Source: Eutreptiella sp. 'Long Island Sound 2002' (Eukaryota > Euglenozoa > Euglenophyceae > Eutreptiales > Eutreptiaceae). Taken from it: a stretch of DNA of 64,000 nucleotides. The translations under genes and the position numbers were made by a program. Location: the NCBI GenBank assembly GCA_964036045.1, contig OZ038381.1, positions 64,914,242 through 64,978,241 of the forward strand, written 5' to 3'. Positions 10,785 through 21,459 of the stretch are shown here, in pieces (the stretch's first letter is position 1; each line of letters starts with the position of its first letter). The notes under the pieces were generated by a model. It was not told where the DNA came from. It was given only the letters and a program-made list of their open reading frames with translations, and ran no database searches.

Positions 10785-12110
10785 GTGGGAAGCGCCGAGC
10801 CATCCCAGTCGGGAGTTGATAAGCACAAGGGGACTGCCGCGGGCAGAAGGCCCGGTCCGGCAACCAGTCGCGGAGGCGGGCTGAGGGCAAGTGAAGGCAC
10901 GAACCCTTGCACCCGTCCGTCCTTCGCGACCAAGAATGTCTTTGATGTACTTCAAGATCTATCCGAGAGTATCGGAGGATCACCCGGAACGCAGCTGGAC
11001 GCTGCAGATGGGCAGCCTGAGCCCATTGTCCACGACCTGCACCAGTGGCTTGTTGAGCTTCTGGAACGGCCGGAGATCCTGAGTTTGCACGCCGTGCGCC
11101 GTGTCGGTCGCGAGCGGCAGTTGCATCTTAAGGTCCGTGCCCTATGCGGGGAAGTGGAAAAGGTTTTCGACGTGTTGGTCGACACGGGCGCTCAGGTCAG
11201 CTTGGTCAAGGCTGGCCTGATTCCGCCAGAGTGTCTGACCGACAGTCGGAAACCTGTCAGGCTGAAGGTGGCGAACGACCAGTACATGGTGGGAGGCACG
11301 AAGGAGGCGGCCATCGGGCTGCAGTTCGTGAACCATCGTGAGCTGAGCCGCCCGGACCTCAGCAAGGAAATCCTCCTGCATGGTCGCTTCTACGAGGCCG
11401 AGATGGACTGGGACATGGTCGTTGGGTACGACTTCATGATGGAGACGGACTCCGGCGTCCTCCCGGCCCAGGCCTCCATGACCCTGTACCAGGACGACCA
11501 GCTCTCGTGGCGTTCGTCACCCGAGCACCACGTGGAATGCCAATGGATCCACCCGGAACGCAATCAGCTCGAAGTGGCCGCGCTGGACACTGAGCCAACT
11601 GGTCCTGCAAACCAGGAGTACGGCGTAAGGCCGGAAGTGGCGAGCCGAGTTGTCGCGGAACTGGGAGCTTCGGATCTGGCCCTGGATGCGTTCTCTTCAG
11701 GAACCTCCGCCCATCTGCGGGTTTGTGAGAAGTACTGGAGCGCCCAGGACTCCGCGTGGAAGAAGCACTGGGGTCCGCATCAGGGCTTGATGTGGATCCA
11801 TTGCCCTCGATGGGACATTCCAAGGGCGGTAGCGAAGATACGCAAGGACCGCTCCAAGGCAGTGCTGGTTGTTCCTATGGGATGCACCGAGGAGGAAAGT
11901 ACCCGACATTGGGTAGCCTCATTGACCAACATGACCTTAAACAAGGTCGTCCTACCGGCTGGAGAGAGTGTCTATCAGGACGCTAAGGGACAGCCCATGC
12001 CACCCCAGAGATGGCCAACGGAATTCCACTATGTGGATGGGGGCCTTGATCAGGCCGACACCACGGACTTCGTCTGTGTCAACCGCATCATAGCAGAGCC
12101 ATGGCGGTAA
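10785..12110 (+). CDS. Retropepsin protease followed by Dam-methyltransferase-like domain
   Basis: The frame is open from 10734, directly after the TAG of the zinc-knuckle frame. 10785 is only the first GTG, so the region is probably made by readthrough or has lost its upstream link. Residues about 125-235 hold an aspartic protease with the catalytic motif VDTGAQ (Asp at residue 133), which would cut the polyprotein. Residues about 295-395 (LDAFSS near 300, then a Trp/Pro-containing stretch and a hydrophobic LVVP strand) resemble the phage-type Dam N6-adenine methyltransferase fold also carried by DIRS-type retroelements, but the NPPY-like catalytic motif is not intact. The frame ends at TAA (12108-12110) and is open again in the same frame into the RT region. 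Confidence 0.8.
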   Translation: MGSAEPSQSGVDKHKGTAAGRRPGPATSRGGGLRASEGTNPCTRPSFATKNVFDVLQDLSESIGGSPGTQLDAADGQPEPIVHDLHQWLVELLERPEILSLHAVRRVGRERQLHLKVRALCGEVEKVFDVLVDTGAQVSLVKAGLIPPECLTDSRKPVRLKVANDQYMVGGTKEAAIGLQFVNHRELSRPDLSKEILLHGRFYEAEMDWDMVVGYDFMMETDSGVLPAQASMTLYQDDQLSWRSSPEHHVECQWIHPERNQLEVAALDTEPTGPANQEYGVRPEVASRVVAELGASDLALDAFSSGTSAHLRVCEKYWSAQDSAWKKHWGPHQGLMWIHCPRWDIPRAVAKIRKDRSKAVLVVPMGCTEEESTRHWVASLTNMTLNKVVLPAGESVYQDAKGQPMPPQRWPTEFHYVDGGLDQADTTDFVCVNRIIAEPWR

Positions 12111-12191
12111 TGCTTTGCGGTTCCCCCTGTTGACATCGGAGAATCGGAGGACCCCCTCACAGAAGAGGAGCTGGATCTGGTTCAGGGGTAT

Positions 12192-15100
12192 ATGGATCAG
12201 CCCTTTCACGACTGGGGTAGCCAGCGTGAGGGCAAAGGCCAGGACAAAGCCTGGTGGGAAGTGGACTCAATCGTCTCCGGTTCCTATGATGGGAATACCT
12301 TCGTTCAGAGGGTGCTGGATCACATGTCCAGCCAGGACGAGCCGCCTGGCGGTAACTCACCCACCTACGGCGATCTGTTCCGGGGCAAGACCAGAGATGG
12401 CCCTTTGGGCCACCTGGGGAGACCACCTGAGCCAAAACCGAGCGGGGTCGCTACCCCTCAAGTAAGCTCCGTGGTTCAAGTGCCCGGAAAAGCCAAGGCG
12501 GAGTCCGATGACTGCTCCAAGATCCAGGCATTGAGGGCCAGGCTGAAGCAGAAGTATGGTGATACCTTCTTCAGCGGAAAGCCTGTGTTTCCCCCACCGG
12601 TGCGTGGACCGTATGGCGAGGCCAAGATACGACTGAAGCAGGACCCCCGTGTGTATCGTCACCGGGAGTTTGCCCTGAGGGGCGAGAGGAAGGAGGCCAT
12701 GCCGAAGATCCTCCGTGACTTCATCCAGAGAGGCTGGCTCGAGCCGTGCCACTCCGAATGGGCTTCTCTGTGCTTCGTCGTCCCCAAGAAGGTGGCCGGT
12801 GAGTGGCGGCTCGTGGTCAACTACCGCGGCCTGAACGCCCAAACGCAGCACAACAGCTATACGCTGCCCCTCATTGAGGACATGCTGCAAAAACAACACC
12901 GGCAGAGGATCTTCACGGTGATTGACCTGAAACATGGTTATCATCAGATGCCTCTCGCCGAGGAGTCCCGTGCCTGCACAGCCATGAGCACCCCACTTGG
13001 ACCTCTCCAGTGGAAGGTGATGCCCATGGGCGTTACCAACGGCAATGCGGCTTTTCAGCGGATGCTGGAGAACCTGCTTGAGCCGGTGCGTGACTGTGTG
13101 GACCCCTTCGTGGACGACGTGATCATCGCGTCCGGGGACCCCAGTATGAGCTACGAGGAGCTCCTGGAGGCACACGAGAGGGACGTCACTCGAGTGCTGG
13201 ACCTCCTGGTTCGGCACAAACTCACGGGCAGCAGTGACAAGGCCACCATTGCGGTAAGCGAGGTGGTCTTCGCTGGCCACGTAGTCGGGAACGGGCAGCG
13301 AAAGCCCGTACCTGGCAAGGTGGCTGCGATTGGGCACTGGGAAAGGCCCAAAATGGTCTCTGAGCTACGGGCGTATCTGGGGTTCTGCAACTACTACTCG
13401 GGGTATATCAAGATGTATGCCGAGTATGCAGCCCCCATGACGACCATGCTCAAGGGCAACCGAGAGGAGACCAAGAAGGGGTCCAAGAAGGCTCTGGTCT
13501 GGACAGCTGAGTCTGACCGTGCCTTTGAGGGGATGAAGCAGGCGCTGCTATCCGCAGTGGGTCTGCACCTCGTGGATCCCGACCGAGGGTTAGTCCTGCG
13601 CACCGATGCTTCCGACTACGCCGTTGGCGCTGTCTTGGAGCAAGTGCTTGACGATGGGAGGCAAGTGCCCGTGGCCTTCTGGAGCCGAGTCCTGGCGGAA
13701 GGCCAGAGACGGACGTGGATGCCCCGTGAAAAGGAGGCGTATGCCATCGTCATGGCTCTCAGGAAATGGGCTGGGTACATAGCCCTCCATCCCGTCACCG
13801 TCTGCACCGACCATCAGATTCTGCAGTCGTGGCACAATGAGCACGTGGACACCCCCTCAGGTCCCGCCTCCCGATGGGCAAGATGGCATGAGACCTTGGC
13901 CAAGTTCGACCTCACGGTTGTGTATATTCCTGGAAAGCATAACACCGTGGCGGACTGTCTCAGTAGGTGGGCCTATCCCGCCAGCAAGGGCATGACGGAT
14001 ATCTCTGCCCATGGCGATGAGGCCGAGACCGCTGAGGCCAAGAAGATCATTGAGATGGAGCGCCTGATGGAGGAGGAGGGTGTTAAATGCTTCGTCGTCA
14101 TGGCTGCGGATGCCCCCCTCGGAACGAGGATGGGCAGAGCGGTCAGAGTACTCGCCCCTGAGGGAGCTGAGTCCGACAAGCACCTCTTCCCGGAGTCTTG
14201 CCTCCAGGACGACTGGACCGACGATTACGCCAAGTGTGAGGCCTTTGCGGCCGAGTATAGGGCTGTGACCGACCCTGATGACGGGCAGAAGTGGCCAAAG
14301 GGGCTGACTGAGGAAGATGGCAAGCTCTACCGGAATGGTAAGCTGCTAGTACCAGAGTCCCGGGTGCTCGAGCTTTGTGAAGCTTGGCACCACCACATGC
14401 TGCACCCAGGGGTCAAGAAGCAAGCTCTTGACATGCAGCGTCGGTTCGAGATCGACCATATCGTTCTCTACACCGCCATCAAGAAGGTCAGGAAGGGTTG
14501 CTCGGTCTGTCAGGCCTGCAATCCCGATAACCGGAACGTCAAGGGGGAAGCCCAATGGACCCCGGTTCCTGACCAGCCCATGGAGAGCGTGGCCATGGAC
14601 GTCTTCTCCATGCCCGAAGTGCACATTGGGAAGGAGACCTTCGACTGTGTGGTTCTCTGTGTGGATCGCCACAGTGGCTACGTAGTAGCCGTTCCGGCAC
14701 GCAAAAAGGGGTTGCTTGCCAAGGAAGTGGCAGTCATGATGATTCGTCATTGGCTGACCGTCTTTGACATCCCCCGCACCATTTGCAGTGACCGAGGGCC
14801 CCAGTTTACTGGTGGCTGGTTCAAGGCTATGTGTTCCCTCATGGGAATACGTCATGCCAAGAGGGTCGCCTATCTCAGCCGGTCTAACGGCCGTGCTGAA
14901 GTGGCTGGACGGCAGCTGTTCGAGAAGCTGCGCAAGATCCACATCACCAATCCACGTCGGAACTGGTTTGAGGAGATGTGGCCTGCTCTGAAGGCCCATC
15001 ATGACACCCCCACTCCGGGCGGTTTGTCCCCTCACCAGATTCTGTTCGGCAGGGACCCCCTGGGTAGGGGACTTCCCTTGTCTGGTGATGGCATGGCTAT

Positions 15101-15710
15101 GGATGCCAAGGAATTCTTCGCGCGGCAAGAGCAAACGGCGCGGGACATCCGCCAGCAGCTCGAGAAGGAGCATGCTGAGCGTCAGAAGTCCGCCCCGAGC
15201 TCGACAGCGCAGAAGTTCAGGGTGGGAGACCCGGTGTGGGTGATCAGACCCCGCCCTATGGGCACCCACCGCACCAAAACCTGGTTCACACCCGGGGAGG
15301 TGGTCCGCAGGAATGGTGAGGACACCTACCGCATCAAGGTGGGCCACGGACAGTTCCGGGAGCGCCACGAGAGTCAACTCCGTGTGCGGGAACCCGACCT
15401 CCGTGGCCAACATGTGTCCCTGAGCTATGCCGCACATGAGGCCGATTCGGACGACGGCTATGCTGAGCAGGACGACTATACCGTCGAGAAGATACTGGCT
15501 CAGCGTCCGAAAGCCTCGGCACCCGGAGGTCTGGAGTTCAAGGTTCGTTGGCGAGGCTATGGGCCGTCCCACGACACCTGGGAACCCGTCTCCTCGTTCA
15601 TGCCGCGGGTCAATACTCCCTTCGTGGAGTACATCCGCAAGCACAAGACCAAGATCCACGTTTCGGACTTCGCAGCACTCAGCCGGGCGATTGCAGCCAG
15701 GGGCGCCTGA
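12192..15710 (+). CDS. pol: Pol: reverse transcriptase, RNase H, integrase, chromodomain
   Basis: This 1172-residue frame copies element RNA to DNA and integrates it. RT spans about residues 150-340 (LVVNYRGLN near 210; active site FVDD at 306-309, Phe in place of the usual Tyr). RNase H spans about 465-600 (LRTDAS with Asp 472; CTDHQ further on). The integrase zinc finger lies near 730-775 (HHHMLHPG, then CSVCQAC). The catalytic core has Asp 803, Asp 867 and Glu 903, giving the DD35E spacing. A chromodomain lies at about 1096-1150 (YTVEKIL, then VRWRGYG and DTWEP), which in chromoviruses targets integration to modified histones. ATG 12192 is convenient, but the same frame is open upstream to the TAA at 12108, so translation probably entered from the protease region. 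All key catalytic residues visible here are kept. Confidence 0.95.
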   Translation: MDQPFHDWGSQREGKGQDKAWWEVDSIVSGSYDGNTFVQRVLDHMSSQDEPPGGNSPTYGDLFRGKTRDGPLGHLGRPPEPKPSGVATPQVSSVVQVPGKAKAESDDCSKIQALRARLKQKYGDTFFSGKPVFPPPVRGPYGEAKIRLKQDPRVYRHREFALRGERKEAMPKILRDFIQRGWLEPCHSEWASLCFVVPKKVAGEWRLVVNYRGLNAQTQHNSYTLPLIEDMLQKQHRQRIFTVIDLKHGYHQMPLAEESRACTAMSTPLGPLQWKVMPMGVTNGNAAFQRMLENLLEPVRDCVDPFVDDVIIASGDPSMSYEELLEAHERDVTRVLDLLVRHKLTGSSDKATIAVSEVVFAGHVVGNGQRKPVPGKVAAIGHWERPKMVSELRAYLGFCNYYSGYIKMYAEYAAPMTTMLKGNREETKKGSKKALVWTAESDRAFEGMKQALLSAVGLHLVDPDRGLVLRTDASDYAVGAVLEQVLDDGRQVPVAFWSRVLAEGQRRTWMPREKEAYAIVMALRKWAGYIALHPVTVCTDHQILQSWHNEHVDTPSGPASRWARWHETLAKFDLTVVYIPGKHNTVADCLSRWAYPASKGMTDISAHGDEAETAEAKKIIEMERLMEEEGVKCFVVMAADAPLGTRMGRAVRVLAPEGAESDKHLFPESCLQDDWTDDYAKCEAFAAEYRAVTDPDDGQKWPKGLTEEDGKLYRNGKLLVPESRVLELCEAWHHHMLHPGVKKQALDMQRRFEIDHIVLYTAIKKVRKGCSVCQACNPDNRNVKGEAQWTPVPDQPMESVAMDVFSMPEVHIGKETFDCVVLCVDRHSGYVVAVPARKKGLLAKEVAVMMIRHWLTVFDIPRTICSDRGPQFTGGWFKAMCSLMGIRHAKRVAYLSRSNGRAEVAGRQLFEKLRKIHITNPRRNWFEEMWPALKAHHDTPTPGGLSPHQILFGRDPLGRGLPLSGDGMAMDAKEFFARQEQTARDIRQQLEKEHAERQKSAPSSTAQKFRVGDPVWVIRPRPMGTHRTKTWFTPGEVVRRNGEDTYRIKVGHGQFRERHESQLRVREPDLRGQHVSLSYAAHEADSDDGYAEQDDYTVEKILAQRPKASAPGGLEFKVRWRGYGPSHDTWEPVSSFMPRVNTPFVEYIRKHKTKIHVSDFAALSRAIAARGA

Positions 15711-17196
15711 TCAGTGCCCTGAGCTCTCCCCTGATGTGTTATGAGTGCTTGTGAGGTCGACGGATCGTCCCTTACTTGCTTGCTCTCTTCCATGTTCCGG
15801 TGACCTGCCATCAGGGTGGCCATATACCCCCCCCCTGCTGTATCCAGAGGAGGATGGCCCCTCTCTTCAACTTCTATTAGTCACACCCTCCCCTGCTGAA
15901 TCCTCCGGAAACCAGGTAGGGCGACTGACCTTCATATTTCTGAGCTCTTGGGGCCTTGAAGCCCATACGACGTTGCGCAACGGATGCCGCTGTCATCGGC
16001 ATTGCGATTTTTGGTGTGTGGTCTGGTTCCATGGCACTTGCGGAATCCAGACCAGTCGACGTGTGTCTCGAGACTATATATGGCCTGAACTCAGGCGTTT
16101 TCCTGTCCACCCTCCTGCATATGCCTTATCCTAACCAGGGCGTGGTTTGGCACTCTGTCCAGAGTGTGTTTACACGCCTGTTTACCTGTTTTTTGCTTAT
16201 CTTTCTGTCCCCCAGGATATGTGCATCTGTATGTTAGCTGTTGTCAGCCCATCATCGAGATATGGGCTGTTTGTTCCCCCCGACGGGATGCGAATCGACT
16301 ACAAAGGCGCCCTGAGTCGCCGTATACATGTTTTTACATATGGTCCAGCCTGGACCAATACCTAAGTACAGATTCTTCTGTTTGAGTGCCTGTGATACCG
16401 TGTGCTCTATTCGCTGTGATGTGGAGATCCTGATCGCGCCAGGCGGGAAGCCCAGTTGCCAGACTACACTCCCAGCGGTCCGCCACTGTCAGTCCCAGTG
16501 TGAGCCTACCGACTCGCAGACGCACTTGCAGTCGGATGGCGGCCTCCGGTGCTCCTGACCTCGGTCAGTCTGCCTGGGAAACTGGTGGTTTGAGGAGTCG
16601 ACGCCTCCGCCCACACTGCATGGGGACTCCCTCATGTATGGCCTTCGTGGTAATAGGGCGAGGGAAAAGACGGCCTTGACGCCCGATCCCTTAAGGAGGA
16701 GCTCGTTCGGCTGTACCACTCTGGACTCGCGTCGTATGGATATGGACATGGTGCGCCCGAGGAAGGACCCGTGGGGACTCTCCCCCAGCCGGCGGGCCTT
16801 GGGAAGCTTGGGGTAGCCTGAAGGATCTTTGTGGTCGCTCTCGACCTGTGGGACCACCTCGGTCGTCGTGTGACGCCTATGTTGGCCGTGTATGCCACTG
16901 CCACTGTGGTAGTGACCGTAGCAGCCGGCACCCGGTGCGCCTGGTATGGGTTAACGGGTCCTTTGGATGCCGAACAATCGCCGCCAGGACCCAGGACTTG
17001 ATACTTGATACTATACTTGAAGTTACAAGGCCCTACAGCACTGTACCTGTCTTACTCTGGGATTTGAGCAGCCTAACCTGCGAATCAGCCTGAAGTGAGG
17101 ATGTGACACCCCCCCTTCAGGGGATGGTCCTGGGTACCCGCTGCCATGCTTGGATGTTATCGAGCCCCCCCCCAGGGTTTGCTCTAAGGAGGGGGC
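15711..17196 (+). other. 3' internal non-coding region of the retrotransposon
   Basis: About 1.5 kb separates pol from the 3' LTR. Only short open frames occur (for example 15956-16237), with no recognisable domain and no env-like signal or membrane pattern that I would trust. It contains the polypurine tract at its end. Confidence 0.6.
17186..17196 (+). promoter_or_regulatory. Polypurine tract
   Basis: AAGGAGGGGGC lies directly before the 3' LTR start at 17197. A purine run at this place primes plus-strand DNA synthesis in LTR retroelements. Confidence 0.7.
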
Positions 17197-20100
17197 TGAA
17201 GCGGTACCCAGAACCCCATGGCTAGGTTAGGACATACAACCGGTCTCCGGTCCACTAACCCCATGTACGGAAGGGAAGACCGGTCTCCGGTCCACTAACC
17301 CCATGTACGAAAGGGAAGACGTCCGTTGACGCCCGGTGCGAGCCTGACGGGAGCGTGTTCCGTGCCGTAAAGCCCCGCATCGGCAACCGATGCACCGCCA
17401 GCGGAGATTTATGCATCAGAATATCAGGAATCAACAGGGTTTTATTTTCATATTGTTTCCGTCAATTTTTACGCTTCCGTTCTGATATGCACTGTTTTGA
17501 CAGCTGGCGGTTAGCTCGCGACTTTAGCGTAACCGCCAGTTTAACTGTTATATACAGATATTTTAGCGCAAATCGTGACGAAGACTCTAAAGTCTTCAGG
17601 AATTGCATTGATGCATCCGCAATTTTCACATCTTACACTCGCAACCTCAATCCAAATTTTTCAGGATGTCGAAATCGGATTTTCGACTTCGACATCCCCG
17701 CACTTGATTTGACCTCTTTCGAGTGGACCTACGTGCTTCCCTATGCACGAATCAACTTTCCTTTTGTCTTGCCCTCCATTTGTCTTAGAGATATGGGCAA
17801 AACAAAGTTGATTCGTGAGGCCACTTGTGAGGGTCATATCTCGTGCCGCTTGCGAGGAATGACAATAAGGAAACGTGGGATGTATTCACAATAATCCCGA
17901 CGTAATTTAGGAAGCATTATATGCCTTGCGTCTCCACACGTGCGCGCTAGCGTAATGGATCATGGTCAAGAGGGTAGAGTTTGCGTTATAACTCTTTGGC
18001 CATGATATTGCGTCTGTTAAGATAACTTTCGAGTGTAGCGCGCGAGTGTTGGTGTTGCATAGGAACTCTCCTTGAGTTCCTATGAGCGATTGACACAAAG
18101 TTATGCCCTTGGAGGGGCATGACATATCGTGGGGGGAGCTACCTTTTTGGGCAATATGTGGTATGTGCCATGTGTTGTGTTGCGTGCCCATTTGGCGGGT
18201 CCATCGCTCCAAGCCAAACCCGCCAATGGACCTCATATTGCGCAAGCCCCTTCTCCATACTCCCCACGATCAATTGCAAGCCTAACCTTCGTGGAGGGAA
18301 GCTTGTGTGACGAACCTAAAGCGATGCGTTGGGAGCAATGTGTATGTTTTGTCACTTTCCATATTTTCATGTGCCCACTTGAGAGTTAGCGCTCATAACC
18401 TTTCAAAGCGCCCCAAGTGGAGCACATATGTGGAATCGAAGGTCATTGGTGTCAAGTCATTGTGTTTAGAAGGATTAGTTGATTGCACGATCCAAGCCGA
18501 AGATATTATAATATAATTGTGCACCTTTCAAGGCACTTTTGTGTGTCTTTGTGCCAATTTTGCCGTTTTTCGCCCGTCATGATGTCAAGTGGCGACCGTG
18601 TATCTCAACGTTGCGCTCAATTGACATCATGACCCAAGTATGTTTAGAGGGTACATACTTCGGTGCCCAACATATCTTGGACCCGGCGAATAACTCTTCT
18701 TGGGCTTGGCATACCGTGGCCGCCATGTTGGCGATTTGGGACAATCCCAAATCATGGGCTCACTTGGCGACCCTGCCATTCCCAAAACCGGAGGAGTTGG
18801 GGGACGCCCAAAAGATATGTTGGACACATATGACTTGATACCAATCCTATGGTACACTCCGGTCCAAGTCGGGCATGTGCCCCATTTGCCCCAACCATGA
18901 GTGTGCGCATTTTTGGCCATTTTGAGCAATTTTCCACTTTTGCTGCCCGCCGTGCACTATGTTCAGCCCACCCGTGCACGCCGGACGCATGGACCAATGG
19001 ACCATATATGACATGGGTGTTATGTATATTGGTCCCCATGGTTCACACACCACGTGGGCGAAGCGGAGCAACCTTCGTTAAGGTGCTAGCCCGAACTGAG
19101 TGTGGGCCATTTTGCCATTTTGGCATTTGTGGACCCAATTGGGATCGTCACCACGCCAAGTGGCATAAAGACCTCTGAGAGCCAAGGGCATGGCAGTCTG
19201 CGTTGGACTCCCGGTAGATCGCGTATGGAATGGCGGATCTGATCTCCAAGCCGGCGTGGAGATATACTATTGGGAGCACCCCGAATTTTGGCTCATTTCA
19301 GGCAGCCAAAATGACCCCATTTTGGGACCCCAATTTCAACCCCCCGTGTGGTCAATTGGCGGCCCCATATTCCTATGCCCACAAGGGGACCCGGACCTAA
19401 TTTCAAGTTGTTAACTCAGATAGAAGTCCTAGGTCCTGCCTCCTAACCTGTGAGTCATTGGCCTTGCCCTGGCCGGGCGAGCCACGCGTGGGAATGACGC
19501 CAATTTTGGTGATTTTGGCATTGTGACCCCACTTGACGAATCCGTGTTGCCCTGATGCCGGGACCTCAGAGGGAACCAGGTTGGGTGAGGGCTCCAGGGA
19601 GTTTGTACTCCAAGGGCATAGGGTCAGTTGCCTCGTTCCTACCTCTGGCGGGTCCGGACGAGAGGTCAATTTTGGAGTTTTCGGAGCTAATATCAGTTTG
19701 GGCTGAAACAGCCCATTTTCAGCTACCAACTCCTAGGGAAAAATGGCGGGGCCATATCTCTGGCTCAGAGAGGAGTTGGGACCTGCCATCAAGGGAGCAT
19801 AGGGAGCCACTGTCGGTTGGCCTTGGAGCGCCTTGGTTCCCAGGAACTCGCCTGTGGCTGGGGGGGACACCTCCCCTATTGGCAGGGTTTCAGGGTCCGG
19901 ACTGAGCAGGGCATGGGTTGTGTTTGAGCCCCCGCCCCCACCAGCCACTGAGAGGGTCGGACCTGGGATGGGGATATGAGTTGGGACTGAGTGTCTATTG
20001 TCCTGTGACGCCCTTACCCCAGTCCAGTCTTAACCCCATGTGTACATATCCTGATGTGTTGCTGTACATACTTTCGTTCCCTTGTTTCAGAGTGGCAAGG

Positions 20101-20227
20101 ATCCTGAAACGCTTTGTCACATGACACGAGCGTATTGATGCCCTTGTGAGCGTAGTGCTTTGCCTGCCTGCTCACCTGTGCGTGTCACCGCAGCGTCCCG
20201 TGGCCGGCCCCCCACGGGAACGCGTCA
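17197..20227 (+). repeat. 3' LTR, 3031 bp
   Basis: Partner of 3020-6050, same length, starting TGAAGCGG and ending GCGTCA, followed by CCAT. The stem-loop array lies at 17504-18810. Substitutions between the LTRs are scattered, so the insertion is not brand new. Confidence 0.95.
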
Positions 20228-21262
20228 CCATCAGGTCGGCTTCTGAGTTGGAGGTTTTCAGGAATTTGTAGTAACTTACAGGGTATAAGCTTTGGAGCAT
20301 GCATCTAGGGATGACCCATTGCGCAGTAGCCATGTGGGCCGGTTGAAAGCGAAAAGGACGTACTAGGAACCAACGGGGCCTTGCTGTTGCCAAGTGTTAA
20401 AGGTGCGACAAAATGAACATTTGATGCTCTGCAGAAAAAATCATTTGCGAATCCGATTTTTCATGCCTCATTTTGCAAACATCATGGTCACCGAAATATA
20501 GATCCTCCTCCAAACCGGAGAGTTGATTGATTGCATGTAAACAAAGGCTGGACATATGTTGTATGACTCGACAGCTGCTTGGAGTGGTCTTGCGTAGGAG
20601 CTTTCGGCACGATAAGTTCGGCGATTGAAACAAAAATTGTGTACAAATTATGTAGAAGTCTGGACCGCTGACAGCAAAGAAAAAAACATCCCTAGGCTTG
20701 GGGAGGGGGAGCGTAGCGAGACCTTCCCAAGCCTAGCGGAAGCACTGATGTCAAAGGTGACTCAAAAAAAATCTATTCCATTGCATTTGATTTGGCTAGA
20801 ACCATTTGCGCAAGTGTATGTGAAAGTATAGAAGAACTCAGATCTTGTTGATGAGTTGATTTTGTTAATGCGCATACACGTCGGAGCAAGTGTACAAATT
20901 ATTAAAATACTACATAACCACGGGATGGAAGTCGACAACTTTGTTATAGCTATGTTTGACTCTAACCAATCATCTTTAGTTGTAGAGCGACATTGTGGCC
21001 GTACAAAACATTGGAAAGGCTTTTTGTTTGAATGTATACATTGATGTTGAACAATGTGTAGCTATGTCATTACTCCAATGCGGGTATGAATGAAAAGGAA
21101 AGCAAGCATGGTAGGATGCTTTGTTGCTTTGGTTTTGGAAACCTACCGAAAACATAATCATTTTGATGTTCCATGGCTGTATTGATGCATATTACTGTAT
21201 CACTTTGTGTGTGCACGTCTTGCAGCGGGTGGGCGGGCCGGGCGAACTACGGCCTGTTGTGT
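20228..21262. repeat. Duplicated unit, copy 2, right part
   Basis: Continues copy 2 after the retrotransposon and matches 698 to about 1730. Similarity ends shortly after CGGGCCGGGCGAA, where the sequence runs into an unrelated stretch before the 85-bp satellite. Confidence 0.85.
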
Positions 21263-21459
21263 TTTGCGTCGCGCGGAAGCATAGGCCTATCTAAGCACAA
21301 AGATCAGGCCGGAACGCTACCGTGCAGGTATCCGACTTGGGCTGATTCAGGAAAAATAGGGAAAACCGGGGAAAGGTGTTGGAGTTTTTTTATGATTCAT
21401 GGAAAATTGGTAAATTTAGGGGCCGAAAAGGCCAAAAGACACGGTTTTGATTGGCAACA
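21263..21459. other. Spacer between duplicated unit and satellite
   Basis: No gene is seen. Two short motifs (GGAAAACCGGGGAAA-like, and GGTTTTGATT followed by AACAAGGC) recur just after the satellite near 24940-25030, so the satellite may sit inside another repeat. Confidence 0.4.

Larger units (their letters stand above)
3020..20227 (+). mobile_element. Complete Ty3/gypsy chromovirus LTR retrotransposon, 17.2 kb
   Basis: The two LTRs are 3031 bp each (3020-6050 and 17197-20227), begin TGAAGCGG and end GCGTCA. The flanks share CCAT (3016-3019 and 20228-20231), a 4-bp target duplication that could be read as 5 bp (ACCAT), because the LTR ends in A. The uninterrupted sequence survives at 691-710. 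Between the LTRs lie gag (6425-9931), a zinc-knuckle frame (9918-10733), protease (10785-12110) and RT-RNase H-integrase-chromodomain (12192-15710). The order PR-RT-RH-IN plus the chromodomain assigns it to Ty3/gypsy chromoviruses. The coding frame has a frame change and two in-frame stops, so autonomy is doubtful unless recoding occurs. Confidence 0.95.

Noticed and set aside
15956-16237. Envelope-like small protein downstream of pol
   Set aside because: Hydrophobic stretches exist, but the frame is short, lacks glycoprotein features and is not supported by context.
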